In this document: positions 24,051-36,072 of the stretch, piece after piece
How positions within the stretch are numbered: position 1 is the first letter of the stretch
How the letters are laid out: each line of letters starts with the position of its first letter
NCBI GenBank assembly: GCA_030035585.1
Contig: CM057462.1
Coordinates: forward strand, 118,787,234 to 118,851,233
Direction of reading: 5' to 3'
Source: Dugong dugon
Lineage: Eukaryota > Chordata > Mammalia > Sirenia > Dugongidae
DNA: 64,000 nucleotides
The notes under the pieces: model-generated
What the model was told of the DNA's origin: nothing
Seen by the model: only the letters and a program-made list of their open reading frames with translations
Databases searched by the model: none
Made by a program: the position numbers and the translations under genes

Positions 24051-24600
24051 TGTCTTAGGCTGGGTTCTCTAGAGAAGCAAAACCAGTAAAGTGTATGAAT
24101 ATATAGAAACAGAGAAATTTATATCAAAGAAATGGCTCACACGGTTGTAGAGGCTGGAACGTCCCAAGTCCGTGGGTCAGGACTGGGGCTTCTCCTGATT
24201 CACGTAGCCACAGGCGCTGGCGAACCCAAGATTGGCAGGTTGGAGAACAGGGCTGTTGCTCACAGGCTGTGAAGACTGATGAATCCCAAGATCAGCAGGC
24301 AAGACTACAGGTAAGCTGCTAGCTTAAGTTCCAAGAACCGAAGGTCAGATGAACAGGAGCCAGCTACAGGATTCAGAATAGGCAAAAGCCCCAGAGCCCT
24401 GCCAGAATGTCTACCCACACTCAATGCAGGCCACATGCCCTATGAAACTCCCTTTCAACCGACTGGCTACTCGAAACAGATCCTATCACAGGGTGATCAC
24501 ATACCAAATCTCAACAGGGAAGTGACCACAACATTATATGACTGACAAAACACTGAGAATCATGGCCTAGCCAAGTGGACACACAATCTTAACTATCACA
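24051..24600 (-). mobile_element. MaLR-type solo LTR with GTGGT duplication
   Basis: A 550-base LTR from TGTCTTAGGC to TATCACA on the plus strand is flanked by GTGGT at 24046-24050 and 24601-24605. The outer ~60 bases match the other MaLR-type LTRs here ('aatcatggcctagccaagtggacac'). The middle differs clearly from the 6230 and 60007 copies, so it is a separate subfamily. Confidence 0.88.
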
Positions 24601-24668
24601 GTGGTATATAAAATGGTCTTACAATTGATGGAATCTTGGACTTTTTGAAACTCCTAAAAGAGCTTTTT

Positions 24669-25066
24669 ATGTGTTGTGAGATGCTGTTGAGCCAGTTCCA
24701 ACTCATAGTGACCCTGTGTACAACAGAACGAAAGTCCTGCACAATCCTCACAATCGTTGCTGTGCTTGAGTTCATTGTTGAGCCAGTATGTCAATCCACC
24801 TCGTTGAGGATCTTCCTGTCTTTCAATGACCCTCTACTTTGCCAAGCATGATGTCCTTCTCCAGGGGCTGGTCCCTCTTGATAACATATCCAAAGTCTCA
24901 TCATCCTTGCTTCTAAGGAGCATTCTGGCTATACTTCCAAGACATTTGTTCATTCTTCTGGTAGTCCATGATAGATTCAATATTCTTCACCAATACCATA
25001 ATACAAATTCATCAATTCTTCTTCCGTCTTCCTTATTCATTGTCCAGCTTTTGCATGCATGAGGTA
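24669..25066 (-). mobile_element. RTE (BovB-like) 3' fragment
   Basis: Homologous along its length to the 1958-2391 copy, with the same landmarks ('ctcacaatcgttgctgtgct', 'caagcatgatgtccttctcc', 'attctggctatacttccaag', 'cttccttattcattgtccag'). No clean duplication found. Confidence 0.88.
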
Positions 25067-25117
25067 TTATGCCATAATTTAATTGGCAGCATTTTTTTCT
25101 TTATCAGTGTTACGTAA

Positions 25118-25255
25118 TAACACTTTGTGATGCAGTGGCTTCAACAATGGGCTCAAGCACAATGATTGTGAGGATGGCATAGGACCAGGCACTGTTTCAC
25201 TCTGTTGCACAGTGTCGCTATGAGTCAGAACCGACCCGAAAGCACCTAACAACAA
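25118..25255 (+). mobile_element. Short RTE 3' insertion with 13 bp duplication
   Basis: A 138-base plus-strand piece ends in '(CAA)n' and carries 'gatgcagtggcttcaacaat' and 'gctatgagtcagaaccgac'. It is bounded by CAGTGTTACGTAA (25105-25117) and CAGTGTTACATAA (25256-25268), one mismatch. Part of the duplication's CAG may belong to the tail. Confidence 0.8.
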
Positions 25256-25311
25256 CAGTGTTACATAAAATGGCACACCTTATCACCAATGACATTTTAG
25301 ATTCAAAGAAA

Positions 25312-25440
25312 TACCGCAGTACCTACCTCATGCAATTGTGAGGATTCAGTAATTTAACAGTTGTACAAGTGCTTAGAATGATGCCTAACTACCGCTAAGT
25401 TCTATTTAAGTTTTTAGCTATTCGTGTTATTCTTATCAGT
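25312..25440 (+). mobile_element. MIR 3' part
   Basis: Forward MIR end: 'agtacctacctcatgcaatt', 'tgaggattcagtaatttaac', 'gtgcttagaatgatgcctaa'. Confidence 0.7.
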
Positions 25441-26030
25441 CAGGGGCTCTGCTACAATTGGGAGATAACAATCTATAACAAAGCCTTAATTATTCTAACC
25501 TAGAGATCTTCCCTACCCCTTGCACCCCAGCTCAACATCCAATTTTTATTTATGTATCATTTATAACCTCTATATGCCTTGACTTTCTCATCTGTAAAAT
25601 GGATTTACAGTAATCTGTCAATATTGGTCCCCACAAAAACATGAATTGGTTCCATTCTCCACCCAGCCCTTGTTCTCAAATTCTTAACTCTTGGTAAAAG
25701 TGAGGAATAAGAAAGAGAAAATGAAGCCAGGTAAGGAAATGACATGCTGTCTCAGGAGGTGGGGAGGCAGATGGTGGGTTAATCTCAGATAAGGCTGATG
25801 AAATGGGCAACAACTACCTGGGAGATTCTTGGGCTCACTCTGTTATCATGGAAGTACTAGCTAGCCATATGACTGACTCAGAATTGTCTCCATGGATATT
25901 TTAGCCTGAATGGACATCTACCACCAGGTGATGGATTTGGGAACTTACAGTTAAGACTATAGAAACCTGGGCAACTAGTTGCACAGGCTCACTCTGTCAT
26001 TTAAGCCTGCAATATGCAACCAATAAGGAG
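25441..26030. other. Intergenic, one MIR scrap
   Basis: Only 25575-25615 ('tgactttctcatctgtaaaa') looks like a MIR scrap. Nothing else is recognised. Confidence 0.45.
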
Positions 26031-26221
26031 CCCGCGGTGGTGCAGTGGTTAAGTGCTCAGCTGCTAACTGAAGGGTCAGTGGCTTGAATCCACCAGCCAC
26101 TCCACGGTAGAAAGATGTGGTAATCTGCTCCTGTAATTACAGCCTTGGAAACCCTATGGAGCAGTTCTACTCTGTCCTACGAGGTTGCTATGAGTTGGAA
26201 TAGACTTGATGGCAATGGGTC
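26031..26221 (+). mobile_element. AfroSINE
   Basis: A full-length-type copy from 'aggagcccgcggtggtgcag' through 'agaaagatgtggtaatctgc' and 'ttacagccttggaaacccta' to 'gacttgatggcaatgggt'. Box A (GGTGCAGTGGTTAAG) is intact. Confidence 0.94.
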
Positions 26222-26284
26222 TATTCAATGTTACGTTACTGAATTTTTTGCAACCCACTTAACTGTAGGGCTTTACTGTACCAT

Positions 26285-26385
26285 CTATTTCACTGGATTG
26301 TTTTGAGAAATTTTAAATGAGTTGATGTACATAAAGTGCTTGGCATTTAGTAAGTGATCAATACACGTTAGTTTATTGCTGTTAT
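26285..26385 (+). mobile_element. MIR 3' part
   Basis: Forward MIR end with 'aatgagttgatgtacataaa', 'gtgcttggcatttagtaagt' and 'gatcaatacacgttag'. Confidence 0.75.
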
Positions 26386-26387
26386 TA

Positions 26388-26590
26388 TTACAGTCAATCC
26401 TCACTATTTGCAGATTCCGTATTGGAGAATTCGCCTATTTGTTAACAATACTGGTGGTGCTTTTGTGGTCATTGGAGACATGTGCATACTCAGTCCTAGC
26501 TGAGGTCAAACAAGGCTGGTCTGGCAACAATTTACTAATTCAGTGTTCGTGGGGACCTCAAGATAGCGGCTATAAATGGGACAGGAATAC
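26388..26590 (+). mobile_element. DNA-transposon-like segment, family unnamed
   Basis: The opening 'cagtcaatcctcactatttg' and following 'gattccgtattggagaattc', 'gagacatgtgcata' and 'gctgaggtcaaacaaggct' resemble the end of an old mammalian mariner/Tigger-type DNA transposon. A 109-codon frame over it has no transposase motif. Confidence 0.4.
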
Positions 26591-26728
26591 AGTGCAAACG
26601 TTAACTATGATTTCTATGTGGGAGGTCCAAGGCAGTTACTATTCAAAGACAGGTAGATATGGTCATGTGGAGACAGTGGATGAGGAGAAAAGTGACCTTA
26701 TGTAGTTTTGTGTGACTATAGCAAAAAA

Positions 26729-26891
26729 CAAAAAACCAAGCCTCTGTTGTTGAGTCGATTCAGACTCATAGCAACCCTACAGGACAGAGTAGAACCGCCC
26801 CATATGGTTTCAAGGAGTGGCTAGTGGATTCGCACTGCCAACCTTTTGGTCAGCAGCCGTAGCTCTTAACCACTGCACCACCAGGGCTCCT
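26729..26891 (-). mobile_element. AfroSINE
   Basis: A short-subtype reverse copy, from 'gttgttgagtcgattcagac' to 'caccaccagggctcc'. Confidence 0.93.
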
Positions 26892-27757
26892 ACTAAAGCA
26901 AAGGGTATTGAAAAAAAGCTGTAAAATTAGGTTGGTGCCAAGTCACGAAGGATACCAAATGCCAGGCTAAGGAGTTTTGGTACTTTATGCTGCAAGAAAA
27001 TGAAAGTAGCAGTCATAGAGTTGTATAGTAGCTTGTCAAAGGCTAAAGGATGCATCTGGTTGTGAAGTTCAAAATGAGTGCTGTCTACTACATTCTAATA
27101 TGGAAAATGTTTACATTATAGTTCATTTTAAAGAACGTATGTACACACACTTTAGATAGCTTTCACTGACCAGAGCTGAAATAAAATACTTTACAATGAA
27201 GTGCAGATTCCCAAAGGTTTACTTAAGGGCTTTTTATTTAAGCAGTCTTTATTTTTTAAGCATCCCCCCTCCTCCAGTACAACTCTAATTTCAAAACCAC
27301 TATTTCTGAAATATTGATGAAACTGGAAAAAGAGGTTTCTAAATCGGTGATGCTTTGTGCTATGTGCATCTGACCAAACTAGTAGCAACATGATGTCAAA
27401 CACAAATGGAAACCAAGTCTATAATTATAACTCAAAGCAACAATGGTATCAAGCAGAAATTAAAATCTCTAGTAAAAGACGATGATTTGCAGGTTTAATT
27501 TGAATTTTACTCTTTATATTATTTCAAATCAGAAAGCTCTTGCTACTCAAGTTCAAACAAGGTACAGTGGACATCTGTTACTTTCGTCTTCTCAGTAACC
27601 ACCTTTCCTCTCCTGGTCCCTACACCTTCCTTTCTCTGATAACTTCCCCTTCCTCTGGAGGAATTATTCTCCTGATCAGCTCAGGAATGAAATTTGATCC
27701 AATCTGGGCAAAATCAAAGCACTTCCCTGAAAATTTATATAGCTTGATGTCATGTTT
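26892..27757. other. No gene; possible distal 3' UTR end
   Basis: No repeat recognised from 26892 to about 27540. 27540-27757 belongs to the old repeat-like segment that continues after the AfroSINE at 27975-28260. Confidence 0.4.
27233..27253 (-). terminator. Candidate poly(A) signals for ZNHIT6
   Basis: Two AATAAA hexamers on the minus strand (at 27233-27238 and 27248-27253) are the first canonical signals I see downstream of the ZNHIT6 stop, about 3.5 kb away. An AfroSINE and an old repeat lie between the stop and these motifs, which weakens the case. ATTAAA variants nearer the stop (for example around 29327 and 29740) are alternatives. Confidence 0.25.
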
Positions 27758-27970
27758 TTGGGGTTCCTGGGTGATACAAATGGTTTCTGCATGTCTACTA
27801 ACCTAGAGGTTGGTGGTTTGAACTCACTCAGTGGCACCATGTAAGAAAGACCTGGTGACCTGCTTCTGTAAAGATTACAGCCAAGAAAACCCTATGGAAT
27901 AGTTCTACACTGTAACCCCTGGGGTCACCAGGAGCCAGAACTGACTCGACAGTAACAGGTTTGGTTTTCT
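27758..27970 (+). mobile_element. AfroSINE, TGGGTGRTRCAAA-type head
   Basis: A full-length plus copy beginning 'ggggttcctgggtgatacaa', with 'gattacagccaagaaaaccc' and tail 'gaactgactcgacagtaaca', ending 'ggtttggttttc'. The head belongs to a subtype also seen at 31531 and 40669. Confidence 0.9.
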
Positions 27971-30756
27971 TTCTGCTGTGTTTTGGGTCACTGGTTGTGA
28001 TGATGTAAGCTGAAACTGTCAATCACTATTGCCCACCATCTTCACCTCACTGACACCTACTCCAAAAAGAACATCCCCATAGAGAAAGTCTACCTGGAAG
28101 AGAAAACCAATCTGGAAAAAAGAACATCAAAGTATGGGAGATGGGAAGATGCCTGGATCTCCCCGTGTATGAGCCAATAAATTGTCTTTCATGCTGACAC
28201 TGGTATGAATTGGGTTTCTGTCACCTGCAACTGAAGGGCAGTTGATTAAAATTAAAAGTGCACAACATCTATCTTAAAATAAACTTAATTTCAATGATAC
28301 TTACCTCTTTTTAATGCAGCAGTATATGATCAAATTAGACTAGGCATCTCTATGCAGAATTTAGAAGAGTAATATGAAATCAGGTACAACACACAGTATA
28401 TGTCAACCAAATCAAACAAAATGAATATGGGAAATCATTGGCATTACGTGTTTAACATTTTAATATACATTGTGAAACCTAAATCCCACTAATTGCTACA
28501 AGGAAACAAATTGGCACACTTTGGAATCTCAAATATCTATTATAGTAACTGTCTTTAATTCATATTTATAAAAGGAACAGGTGCAAAATTTGTTTACTGT
28601 AATTTATGGCTATTAATCCCTTATGTCATAATTAGCAATTATGAATGGTCTACATTCCCTGTGAAATCACTGTTTAAAAAATAAAGGTGGCCAGGTGGAG
28701 CTTTTCTCCTTTAAAATTTTGATTCATGAACAAAATGCAGGATGTTGAACTTAACATGGGTCAAGGAGTTTGTTTACTTATGAGAATTTGTCAAAAATCC
28801 AAAAATAGAGAGGGCCTCTAGAAACAAACTACTCTTAATGTGACAAAGTTCTAGGGCTCTAAGTGAATTATTCCAGTTTCACCCCCCTCCAAGCCTGTAA
28901 CATGGTTATTCACTAAAACACATGTTTACTATAAATCCTGTGGGAATTCAAGTGCATATTAATCAAATGAGCTGATGGTTATATTTGAGGAAACTCTGCT
29001 TGTTAAATTCTTTCCAAAGGAATAGTCTATAGCTGAAAAATCTGATAGAATTCTAGAAAACAGAGATGGCAAAGATGTATTATATCATGTGGTTTTTTCT
29101 TCCCCCTAATGGACAGGGTAAAGTACAGGATAAATCCTTTGGTTTTTGTCCAGTTTTCAATTTAAATTCTAGAAGGGATGGAACTCAACACTTTTCTTGG
29201 AAACGAGACTACATCATAACAGATTTCACTGTCAGGAAATTCCTCTCCACCCTGATATTCAGATCACATGTTCTTTTTGTGTACTTTATCCCACTTTTCC
29301 CAATAATAACTCTGTGATACATTTAATTCAATTTCATCCTATTCCTTGCCTACTTCACAGAGACAAATTTCACTTTCAGATTAAGTCTGAATCCCCTGAA
29401 ATCCCATTAACTTGTCTCTCCAGTAATATCGTAAACAACGTAATTCTATATGAATTCTTTACCATAAAAGAAGATTCCTGAAGTTGCTTTATAGTATATA
29501 TATATATATATATATATATATCTGAAATCACAAAGCCTTCCCTTTCTCTTTTTTTTGCAATATTGTCTTTTGGATTTTCTCTACAATTTCTACCTCAAGT
29601 TATATACATTTCTGTTCTATAAGTTTCTCCTAAGCTCATCTTCCCATCATCTTTTCATATTTCTAATTTTTCCAGGTCTCTTTAATGAATGCCTCTGGTT
29701 TTTTTGGTCTAAAACTTATTCCAATTGTCAAATAAAAATGAATTTCTTTAATGTCCAATGTTGTCAATGTTTTCTTAACCATTAAATACACAGATGCAAT
29801 ACAGATGTAATAATCTTTTACTCTTTTATAGTCACATTGTGATTTCGTAACTGTATAAATTCCAGTAAAATTAGGAAAATTTAATTTCAATATGTGAGAT
29901 CATAATGCACACAGAGCTGCCATAAGGTATAAATTAAACCATGTATATACGTAAATACACACATATACATTCCAATAACAAATTGAAGAGTTCCAAATGT
30001 TTTTCCTTTAGTTATTGCTAGACGTTTCAAAACAGCATAAAAGTGGCCATCACAATACCCCTGTGTGGTAATAGAGTGGGGTGAAAATGGAATGAAAGGC
30101 ACAGAATTCATAGCAAGATACAGTCCACTTTGTGAATAAAAGCCAAAATTCATTAGCACTGACCGTTCAAACAGGAAGGCGGAGCCAATGATTTTCTTAG
30201 CCAAATATAAGAAATTATCATTAACAGTATTTACTAAGTCTTTACAAAGACACTGTACTGGCTACTACCAGTACCCATCAGTCATCTCAAGAGGGAAAGG
30301 TTACATACAAATCTCAAAGACAAGAAAGGACAACTGGTGAGGATCAGTTGTCCTGCGGCTGGATAGTATGTCACATGGCCCTCTGGTTTAGTGAGCTACC
30401 ACTACAGAGAATGCCAACTTTGTGGCTGACATAGCTGACCTTGCACCAAACTAACAAATAAAAAAGCCTTCAGCCTATGGAATTAAGCATGTTAAAAGCC
30501 AGGGTCTAATGAGCCCTCTATTGATCAGGTGCAAAAAAGGGTTCTTAATATGAAGAAGGGCCTTACAAGCAAATTCAAGAGGCTAGAAAATACATCTTTT
30601 TCAAAAAACAGACAAACTTTTTTTTAGGTTAATTACTTTCCAGACAAATAAAAAATTCCAACCACCCACTGACATTACTCCAATCTTCCAACAGCCAGCC
30701 AATGCATAGTCCTCTGCAATTGTCTGGGAATTTTCACCTTCTTCCAGAAGAAATGC
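27971..30756 (-). other. Probable ZNHIT6 3' UTR and downstream flank
   Basis: The stretch follows the ZNHIT6 stop codon on the minus strand and has no recognised repeat from about 28300 to 30756 apart from a TA microsatellite. It is AT-rich with no convincing open frame on either strand. Such repeat-free sequence directly after a stop codon fits a long 3' UTR, but no transcript evidence is available here. The part 27975-28260 looks like an old repeat (phrases like 'gggtttctgtcacctgcaac'), so the UTR may end before it. Confidence 0.35.
29495..29521. repeat. (TA)n microsatellite
   Basis: An uninterrupted TA run in the presumed ZNHIT6 3' UTR or flank. Confidence 0.9.
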
Positions 30757-30797
30757 TCAACTTTCACTGCCAAAGTTTTTGGTAGATTCATTTTTCA
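30757..30797 (-). CDS. ZNHIT6: ZNHIT6 last coding exon (C-terminus and stop)
   Basis: This is the final coding exon of the box C/D snoRNA assembly factor ZNHIT6 (BCD1), read on the minus strand. The acceptor is a pyrimidine run ending CTCAG at 30798-30799. The exon enters in phase 2 after the single G left by the exon at 35168. It encodes VKNESTKNFGSES and then TGA at 30757-30759. From memory the human protein ends with a similar VKSESTKN-type tail, which supports the assignment. The tail is short, polar and probably disordered. The exon is only 41 coding bases, so it depends on the phase match to its neighbour 4.4 kb away. The 3' UTR continues toward lower coordinates. Confidence 0.85.
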
Positions 30798-31289
30798 CTG
30801 AGAAAAAAAAAAAAAGTAAACATACAATCAAGTGTTTATACTGTTTCTGTTTAGCCTGTTCTGTTATTCCCCCTCTTGCCTCCCTTCTAATGCGCAGCAG
30901 CAGCACTGTTCAGGAGGGCTGACAAGCCATGTCATGTCCCCAGGCAGCCAGGATATACAATTCTGGCCACAATAAATAGAGAAACGATGTCTGAAAGTGG
31001 CAATTATATTTTGTGAGGTAACATCCTTCCTGACTTTGTGGAAGATTCAGGAATGGTCACTTCATGGTGTGGTTATGATCCCATACTCGGAGCACTGAAT
31101 AGATCACTATGATCATACAGGCTGGCCAACTGTGGTTGGAATAAATTTTTCCATGATTTCATTTTTCTTTTTAAACTTAAAATTGAGGGTCAGTATATGC
31201 TGACTGAATGTGGGCTGACAGAAGACTAATCACCATCTCCTTTCTTCCATCGGAAAGAAGAATAAGAACTGGAGTCAAAGGTCTTGTTT

Positions 31290-31430
31290 TGCCTAGAATG
31301 AGCAAGACAGCAAATTCACTCACTAAACTGAGTTCCTTGAGGACAGAGACTGGATTTTTCCACCCTATATCCATCCCCACAGCACAGCATGGAGTAAGCA
31401 CCCAATCAATGTTTGCTGAATCAACAGGAC
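31290..31430 (+). mobile_element. L2 3' end
   Basis: The L2 terminus is readable: 'gagttccttgaggacagaga', 'tccccacagcacagcatgga' and 'gcacccaatcaatgtttgct', then 'gaatcaaca'. Confidence 0.75.
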
Positions 31431-31530
31431 TGCAAGTCACTCTGTCTCTATTTAAGTTGTTTTTTCTTGCCATATCTGTAAAACGGGAACCAGAGTGACA
31501 GCTCTATTAATTTTGCTATATTATGAAGCT

Positions 31531-31746
31531 AGCGTCCCTGGGTGGTGCAAACAGTTAACACTCAATACACTTGGCTGCTAACCAAAAGGTTGGAGGTTTG
31601 AGTCCACCCAGAGGCATCTCAGAAGGAAGTCCTGGCGATCTACTTCTGAAAAATCAGTCACTGAAAACCTTATGGAGCACAGTTCTACTCTTACAAACGT
31701 GGGGTTGCCAGGAGTTGAAATCGACTTGATGGAAACTGGTTTTTTT
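31531..31746 (+). mobile_element. AfroSINE, TGGGTGGTGCAAA-type head
   Basis: From 'cgtccctgggtggtgcaaac' through 'ctacttctgaaaaatcagtc' to 'aatcgacttgatggaaactg' and a T-rich end. It lies in the last ZNHIT6 intron, antisense to the gene. Confidence 0.92.
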
Positions 31747-31799
31747 AAATTATGAAGCCAAAAGGAAATAATATATGAAAACAATTTGAAAGGTGCTGA

Positions 31800-31975
31800 G
31801 TTTAAAATACAGATTATTTTGCTTGAGGCTCACAGCTGTCTACCTCCTTTGTACAGATAAGAAAAGTAAAGCTCAGAGTAACAGTGAATGCTCTAGGGCC
31901 CACAGCTAATAAGAACTGATGCTAGAACCATAACTTGGACCTTTGCCTCATATTCCAACTGCCAAGTTCCTTGGA
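31800..31975 (-). mobile_element. MIR SINE
   Basis: A decayed reverse MIR: 'tgtacagataagaaaagtaa', 'ggcccacagctaataagaac', 'gctagaaccataacttg'. Confidence 0.65.
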
Positions 31976-32029
31976 GTTTGCTGATGGTACCTAGATTTTA
32001 GACTGCACCGACAACCACACTGGTGTTTA

Positions 32030-32117
32030 TGGAGCCCACCCTATCTGTGTTTCATTCCATTGTGCATGGGGTCACCATGAGTTAGAGGTTAACTCGATGG
32101 CAGCTAACAACAACAGC
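32030..32117 (+). mobile_element. RTE/SINE tail fragment
   Basis: The shared tail 'catggggtcaccatgagtta' ... 'aactcgatggcagctaacaa' with a CAA end. The head is missing, so the parent element (RTE or tRNA-Gly SINE) cannot be told. Confidence 0.75.
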
Positions 32118-32344
32118 TCTGTGAGTAAGGCACTGGAATAGGTTCCAACCAAGATATGGTCCCTGTTCTTGTGGAATTTTATAAACTCTAGCAGAATCCT
32201 TCAACTGTCTCTATGATATTACAAGTTAGCTGTTTTCTCCTCTGGTCTCCTCAGCACTTTATGCAAACTCTATTATAGCACCTATTTCATTACAAAGCTT
32301 ACATGTGTTCTTGTGCCTGAGATCCACCTCCCTCACCTTTCCCA

Positions 32345-32365
32345 TACCACACACACACACACACG
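32345..32365. repeat. (CA)n microsatellite
   Basis: A short CA run followed by an A/G-rich tract to 32440. Confidence 0.85.
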
Positions 32366-32597
32366 CATACACAGGAAAAAAAGGAAGATAGAGGAGTAAG
32401 GAGGAATGGGGGAGGAGAAAGGGAGGGAGAATGGATGAAAGGATTTATTGGCCAACAAGAGACTGATGTATGAGTTGAACAGACGCAGCTGCTATGCCAG
32501 ATATTTCCACTAATTCAAATAATCAATTTTGGGTTTGACTCCTTTTCAAAAGGCAGAATCATTTTCTAATCTTAGTTGTATTAGGACAGTGATTTTG

Positions 32598-32798
32598 CTG
32601 TTGTTGTGTGCTATTGAGTTGATCCCAACTCATAGTGACCCTAAAGGACAGTGGAGAACTGCCCCATAGGGTTTCCAAGGCTGTAAATCTTTACAGAAGC
32701 AGACTGCCACATCTTTCTGCCATGGAGCAACTGGTGGGTTCCAACTGCCAACCTTTTGGTTAGCACCTGAGCGCTTAACCACTGCACCACCAGGGATC
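32598..32798 (-). mobile_element. AfroSINE, full-length type
   Basis: A reverse copy with tail 'gtgctattgagttgatccca', middle 'ctgtaaatctttacagaagc' and head 'cttaaccactgcaccaccag'. It is sense with respect to ZNHIT6 and lies in its last intron. Confidence 0.94.
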
Positions 32799-35167
32799 TT
32801 TGAGAAATATATTTTGCTGATATTTTTAAATGAATGGAGCTTTGTACTATTTGGCAGTTTGGAGAAATATATTCCCATTTCTTTGCCTACTGACATTGCC
32901 AGTTTTCTTCTTTTAATAGGCTCTATTCTTTGGAATGAAATGCAGCATCCTTTTATCAAATAATTTAAATCTGCAATTCTCACTTTGGCCAGCAAAGGTC
33001 TGTGAACCAAATAACACCATTCTGAGCACTTCCCATGGACTGATACAAGGCGGGTAAGTAAGCACCACTCGACATCTCCATTACAGTGTGCTACCTTGAC
33101 TGCTTAACCTTTAGAGTCAACCATCTTCATTCCTTAAAAAGCAAAAATCAAATAAACAAAACTTGCCTACTGTCCATCAGCACAGGCTGATTTTTGAAAA
33201 AGTATATTATGGCAATCTGTAACCAAAACACACATTATAATAACTACCCAAGTGTTAAAACTACTGAATCTCAGCCCAGAACCGTATTTCCCCCCAAACT
33301 AGAAGAGAGACACCTTGTACTATGAACTCAGGATCAAACCCAACATTTTTTGCCTCTAGAGAGGGAAGGAATTTCAAGGCTTTCCAAAGAAAATGTCCTA
33401 TTCTTGTTTACCCCTTCCTGCATCCTGTAGAATATTCAACGTTGTGAAGTGCTCACACAAAGATATGCATGTACAGGAAGCCCTGGCATTATGTTTAGGG
33501 TGTGTGTCCTCATGAAATGACAACATTGGTATGGTCCCTAAAATCTCTTCAGATTCTTGTTAGTTCTTTGCCCAGCAGCTCTAAGTGAGCCTCTGTACTG
33601 AAAGCACGAGTCACCTGTGCTTCCTGTACATAAGTCAAGCATCATATATCCACCAGAAAATACATTTTACTTAATTAGGTTCCAAATACACTAGCAAAGT
33701 AGCCTTTTCTTTTTGCTTCATTACAGGAAGCCTTACTTTAATGTGCATTCCTAAACAAGGTAAAAGAGAAGCTGTGTGTGCTGTGTTTATTTACACAGAC
33801 AATGTTTGCCCTGGCTAGTAACCCACATTACTGAACAAATTTCCCTGAAACCAACATTTACAAAGAGAGCTATGTGAGTTATATTAAGGAAGAAGTAAAG
33901 TTTTAAACAGCTTTAAAAAAGTGAAATGGGTCATTTAAAACTGAAATTTCTAATTTACTTTGAGAAAACAAAATTGAATATTCTTAAATTGTGCAAAATA
34001 TATAGTCAAGAATAAATATAACATTTAGAGATTAACTTATTATTAGGAATTTCACTTTTGCTAATTAAAATTTGGTTTGAAAACTGTGGCACTGACAAAA
34101 ATTTTGGCCACTCTGAAAAAAAATTTCTATTAACTTTTGTTAAGGAAAAAGCTATATACATGTACAAAGAAAAACTCACAACATAGGTTACTGCCTGCTA
34201 TATCCTATAAAGCTAGTATAACAATGAAGCTTGAACAATATATTTCAAGTAACATTCATTTTTTTAAAATAATAGTTCAATTCAAGGATTCTATGGTCCT
34301 TTGGAGTTTGTTACAATGAAACTTGGTCTGTACTTAAAATTCTTAGCTGAAAGTTCTAACAGTTTTGAGTAAAGTTGGATAAACTCTGTCCCCTTTCTAA
34401 AGTGATTACTAAAGAATTTTATTCATCCTCTAGGATCTCGCATTCAGAAACACAACCGGCCTACTTTAATTAGTAGCTGCAAATAAGGAGAAGTAATTTT
34501 ATACACTAATCCTTTACACATACCTTTTCCAGTTCTCATACTTCCTTTCCTCCAACTTCACTACTTACCAAAAAGGGAAAAATATTACCTACTTTTAAAG
34601 ACTCACTAAAATGCTAAGGAACATGACCAAGGAAACAAAATCAAGGAAGATAAAATCCGTGGGTTTGAAGAAGAAGATAAAGGATCAAGGCAAATGCAAC
34701 CAAAATTTTAAAGATAATCTTCCTTGTAACATTATCTCTTTATGTAAGATACTAGAAACATTTTGTAATTCCTAATTTTAGGAACCTCTAAAAAAAGTTT
34801 TAACTAGGAAGTAAATTTATCTGAGCATAGACAAATTAAAAAGCACATTACTTAAAGACTATTAGCTTAAAAAAAGAGAGAGAAAAACACATAGAACACC
34901 AATAAGGCAAAGAATGTCCTTTTATTGCCAGATACTCAATCTGATTCATTCACTTTAAATCGGTATTATAAGCCTACATGCTCTCAAATGGATAGAAGCA
35001 GCAGCTCATTCATTTACTTCTTCAGAGTAGTAATTATAGATACAGAGTAAACTCAGTAAGTTAACATAGTAGGAAAACACATATATACAAAAATCAGGGC
35101 ACTCATGCACTTGCTTCAGTTATAGTAGGGTTATTCTACAGCGTTACAGGAACAAATGAACACTTAC
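32799..35167. other. ZNHIT6 last intron, no recognised feature
   Basis: AT-rich intronic sequence without a repeat family I can name. No conserved frame on either strand. Confidence 0.5.
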
Positions 35168-35292
35168 CTTGTTGAAGAACTTTCATGTCGGTACTGGATC
35201 CTCTCAATACCACATGTAATGTTGGGTACTCAATAATCACTTTGTTCTTCAAGTTGTCTAGGAGACTTTTACAAGGATCCAGTTCATAATAA
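35168..35292 (-). CDS. ZNHIT6: ZNHIT6 penultimate coding exon
   Basis: This internal minus-strand exon of 125 bases has an acceptor AAAAG at 35293-35294 and a donor GTAAGT immediately below 35168. It encodes [19 protein letters not shown] followed by [19 protein letters not shown] and LQQ. This is the most conserved block of the BCD1 C-terminal region: a 'YYELDP' start, then a hydrophobic beta-strand-like 'EYPTLHVVL'. The split codon from the previous exon (AG plus T) gives serine, where I remember arginine in human. The exon is too short and lacks an ATG, so it would be missed by an ATG-to-stop scan. Identification is strong because the same reading continues through the upstream exons in matching phase. 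Confidence 0.95.
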
Positions 35293-35879
35293 CTTTTTAA
35301 TAAAAAAGTCGAACAATATTAAAAAAGACTCACAAATTAAAAAAAAAAAGGCAATCACATTAATTCAGTAAGTATTTACTTAAAATAAGTTTAATACATT
35401 CTAAGAAAGTCAGGTAGAAGAACTATTATTACTGAGGTTCTAAAACTACATCGAAAGTATTATCAAATAGTTTGACGTTAGAAAAGCTCTAGAACAAACT
35501 GCTATTTTTCATATCAAGTAAGGAATGCAGACTTTTATAAAATAGCTATGTTTAATATGCCATGGATTTTTCCTGAATAGAAGAATTACCTAAAAACCCC
35601 AAAATCCTAAAATATATTTATTATCTGTCCCATGATAAATAATTCCTAAATATACAGATTTAAAATTGTAGGTTATAAAATACTTTTGTAAAAACTTTAT
35701 AAATGGTTTCTAGAAATTTACATTGTCATATAATTAACTTTCCTTTATTTTGAAATTAAAAAATATATATATATTTGGGGCTTTTAAATGGAGCAGAAGT
35801 ACAAAACTGAAGAAATATGAAGTTTATCAATCTTGGTATCATGACATAGATGTCACATGTGTCACATGTAATCAGATAC

Positions 35880-36044
35880 TACTCGTTGCTGTTGAGCTGA
35901 TTCTGATTCACGGTGAACCCATGGCTGTAATCTTTACAGAAGCAGAATGCCAAGCCTTTCTTCCAAGGTGATGCTTAGTGGGTTCAAACCACCAAATCTT
36001 TAGGTTAGTAGCTGAGTGCAAACTAGCTGTGCCACCAAAGGATC
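35880..36044 (-). mobile_element. AfroSINE, decayed
   Basis: A reverse copy from 'ctcgttgctgttgagctgat' to 'gctgtgccaccaaagga', with the 'ctgtaatctttacagaagca' middle block retained and part of the tail deleted. Confidence 0.85.
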
Positions 36045-36072
36045 TAATTAGATACCACTATTCCTTAAAGTA

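Noticed and set aside
32630-33010. 126-codon minus-strand open frame
   Set aside because: About half is antisense AfroSINE; the remainder has no motif.
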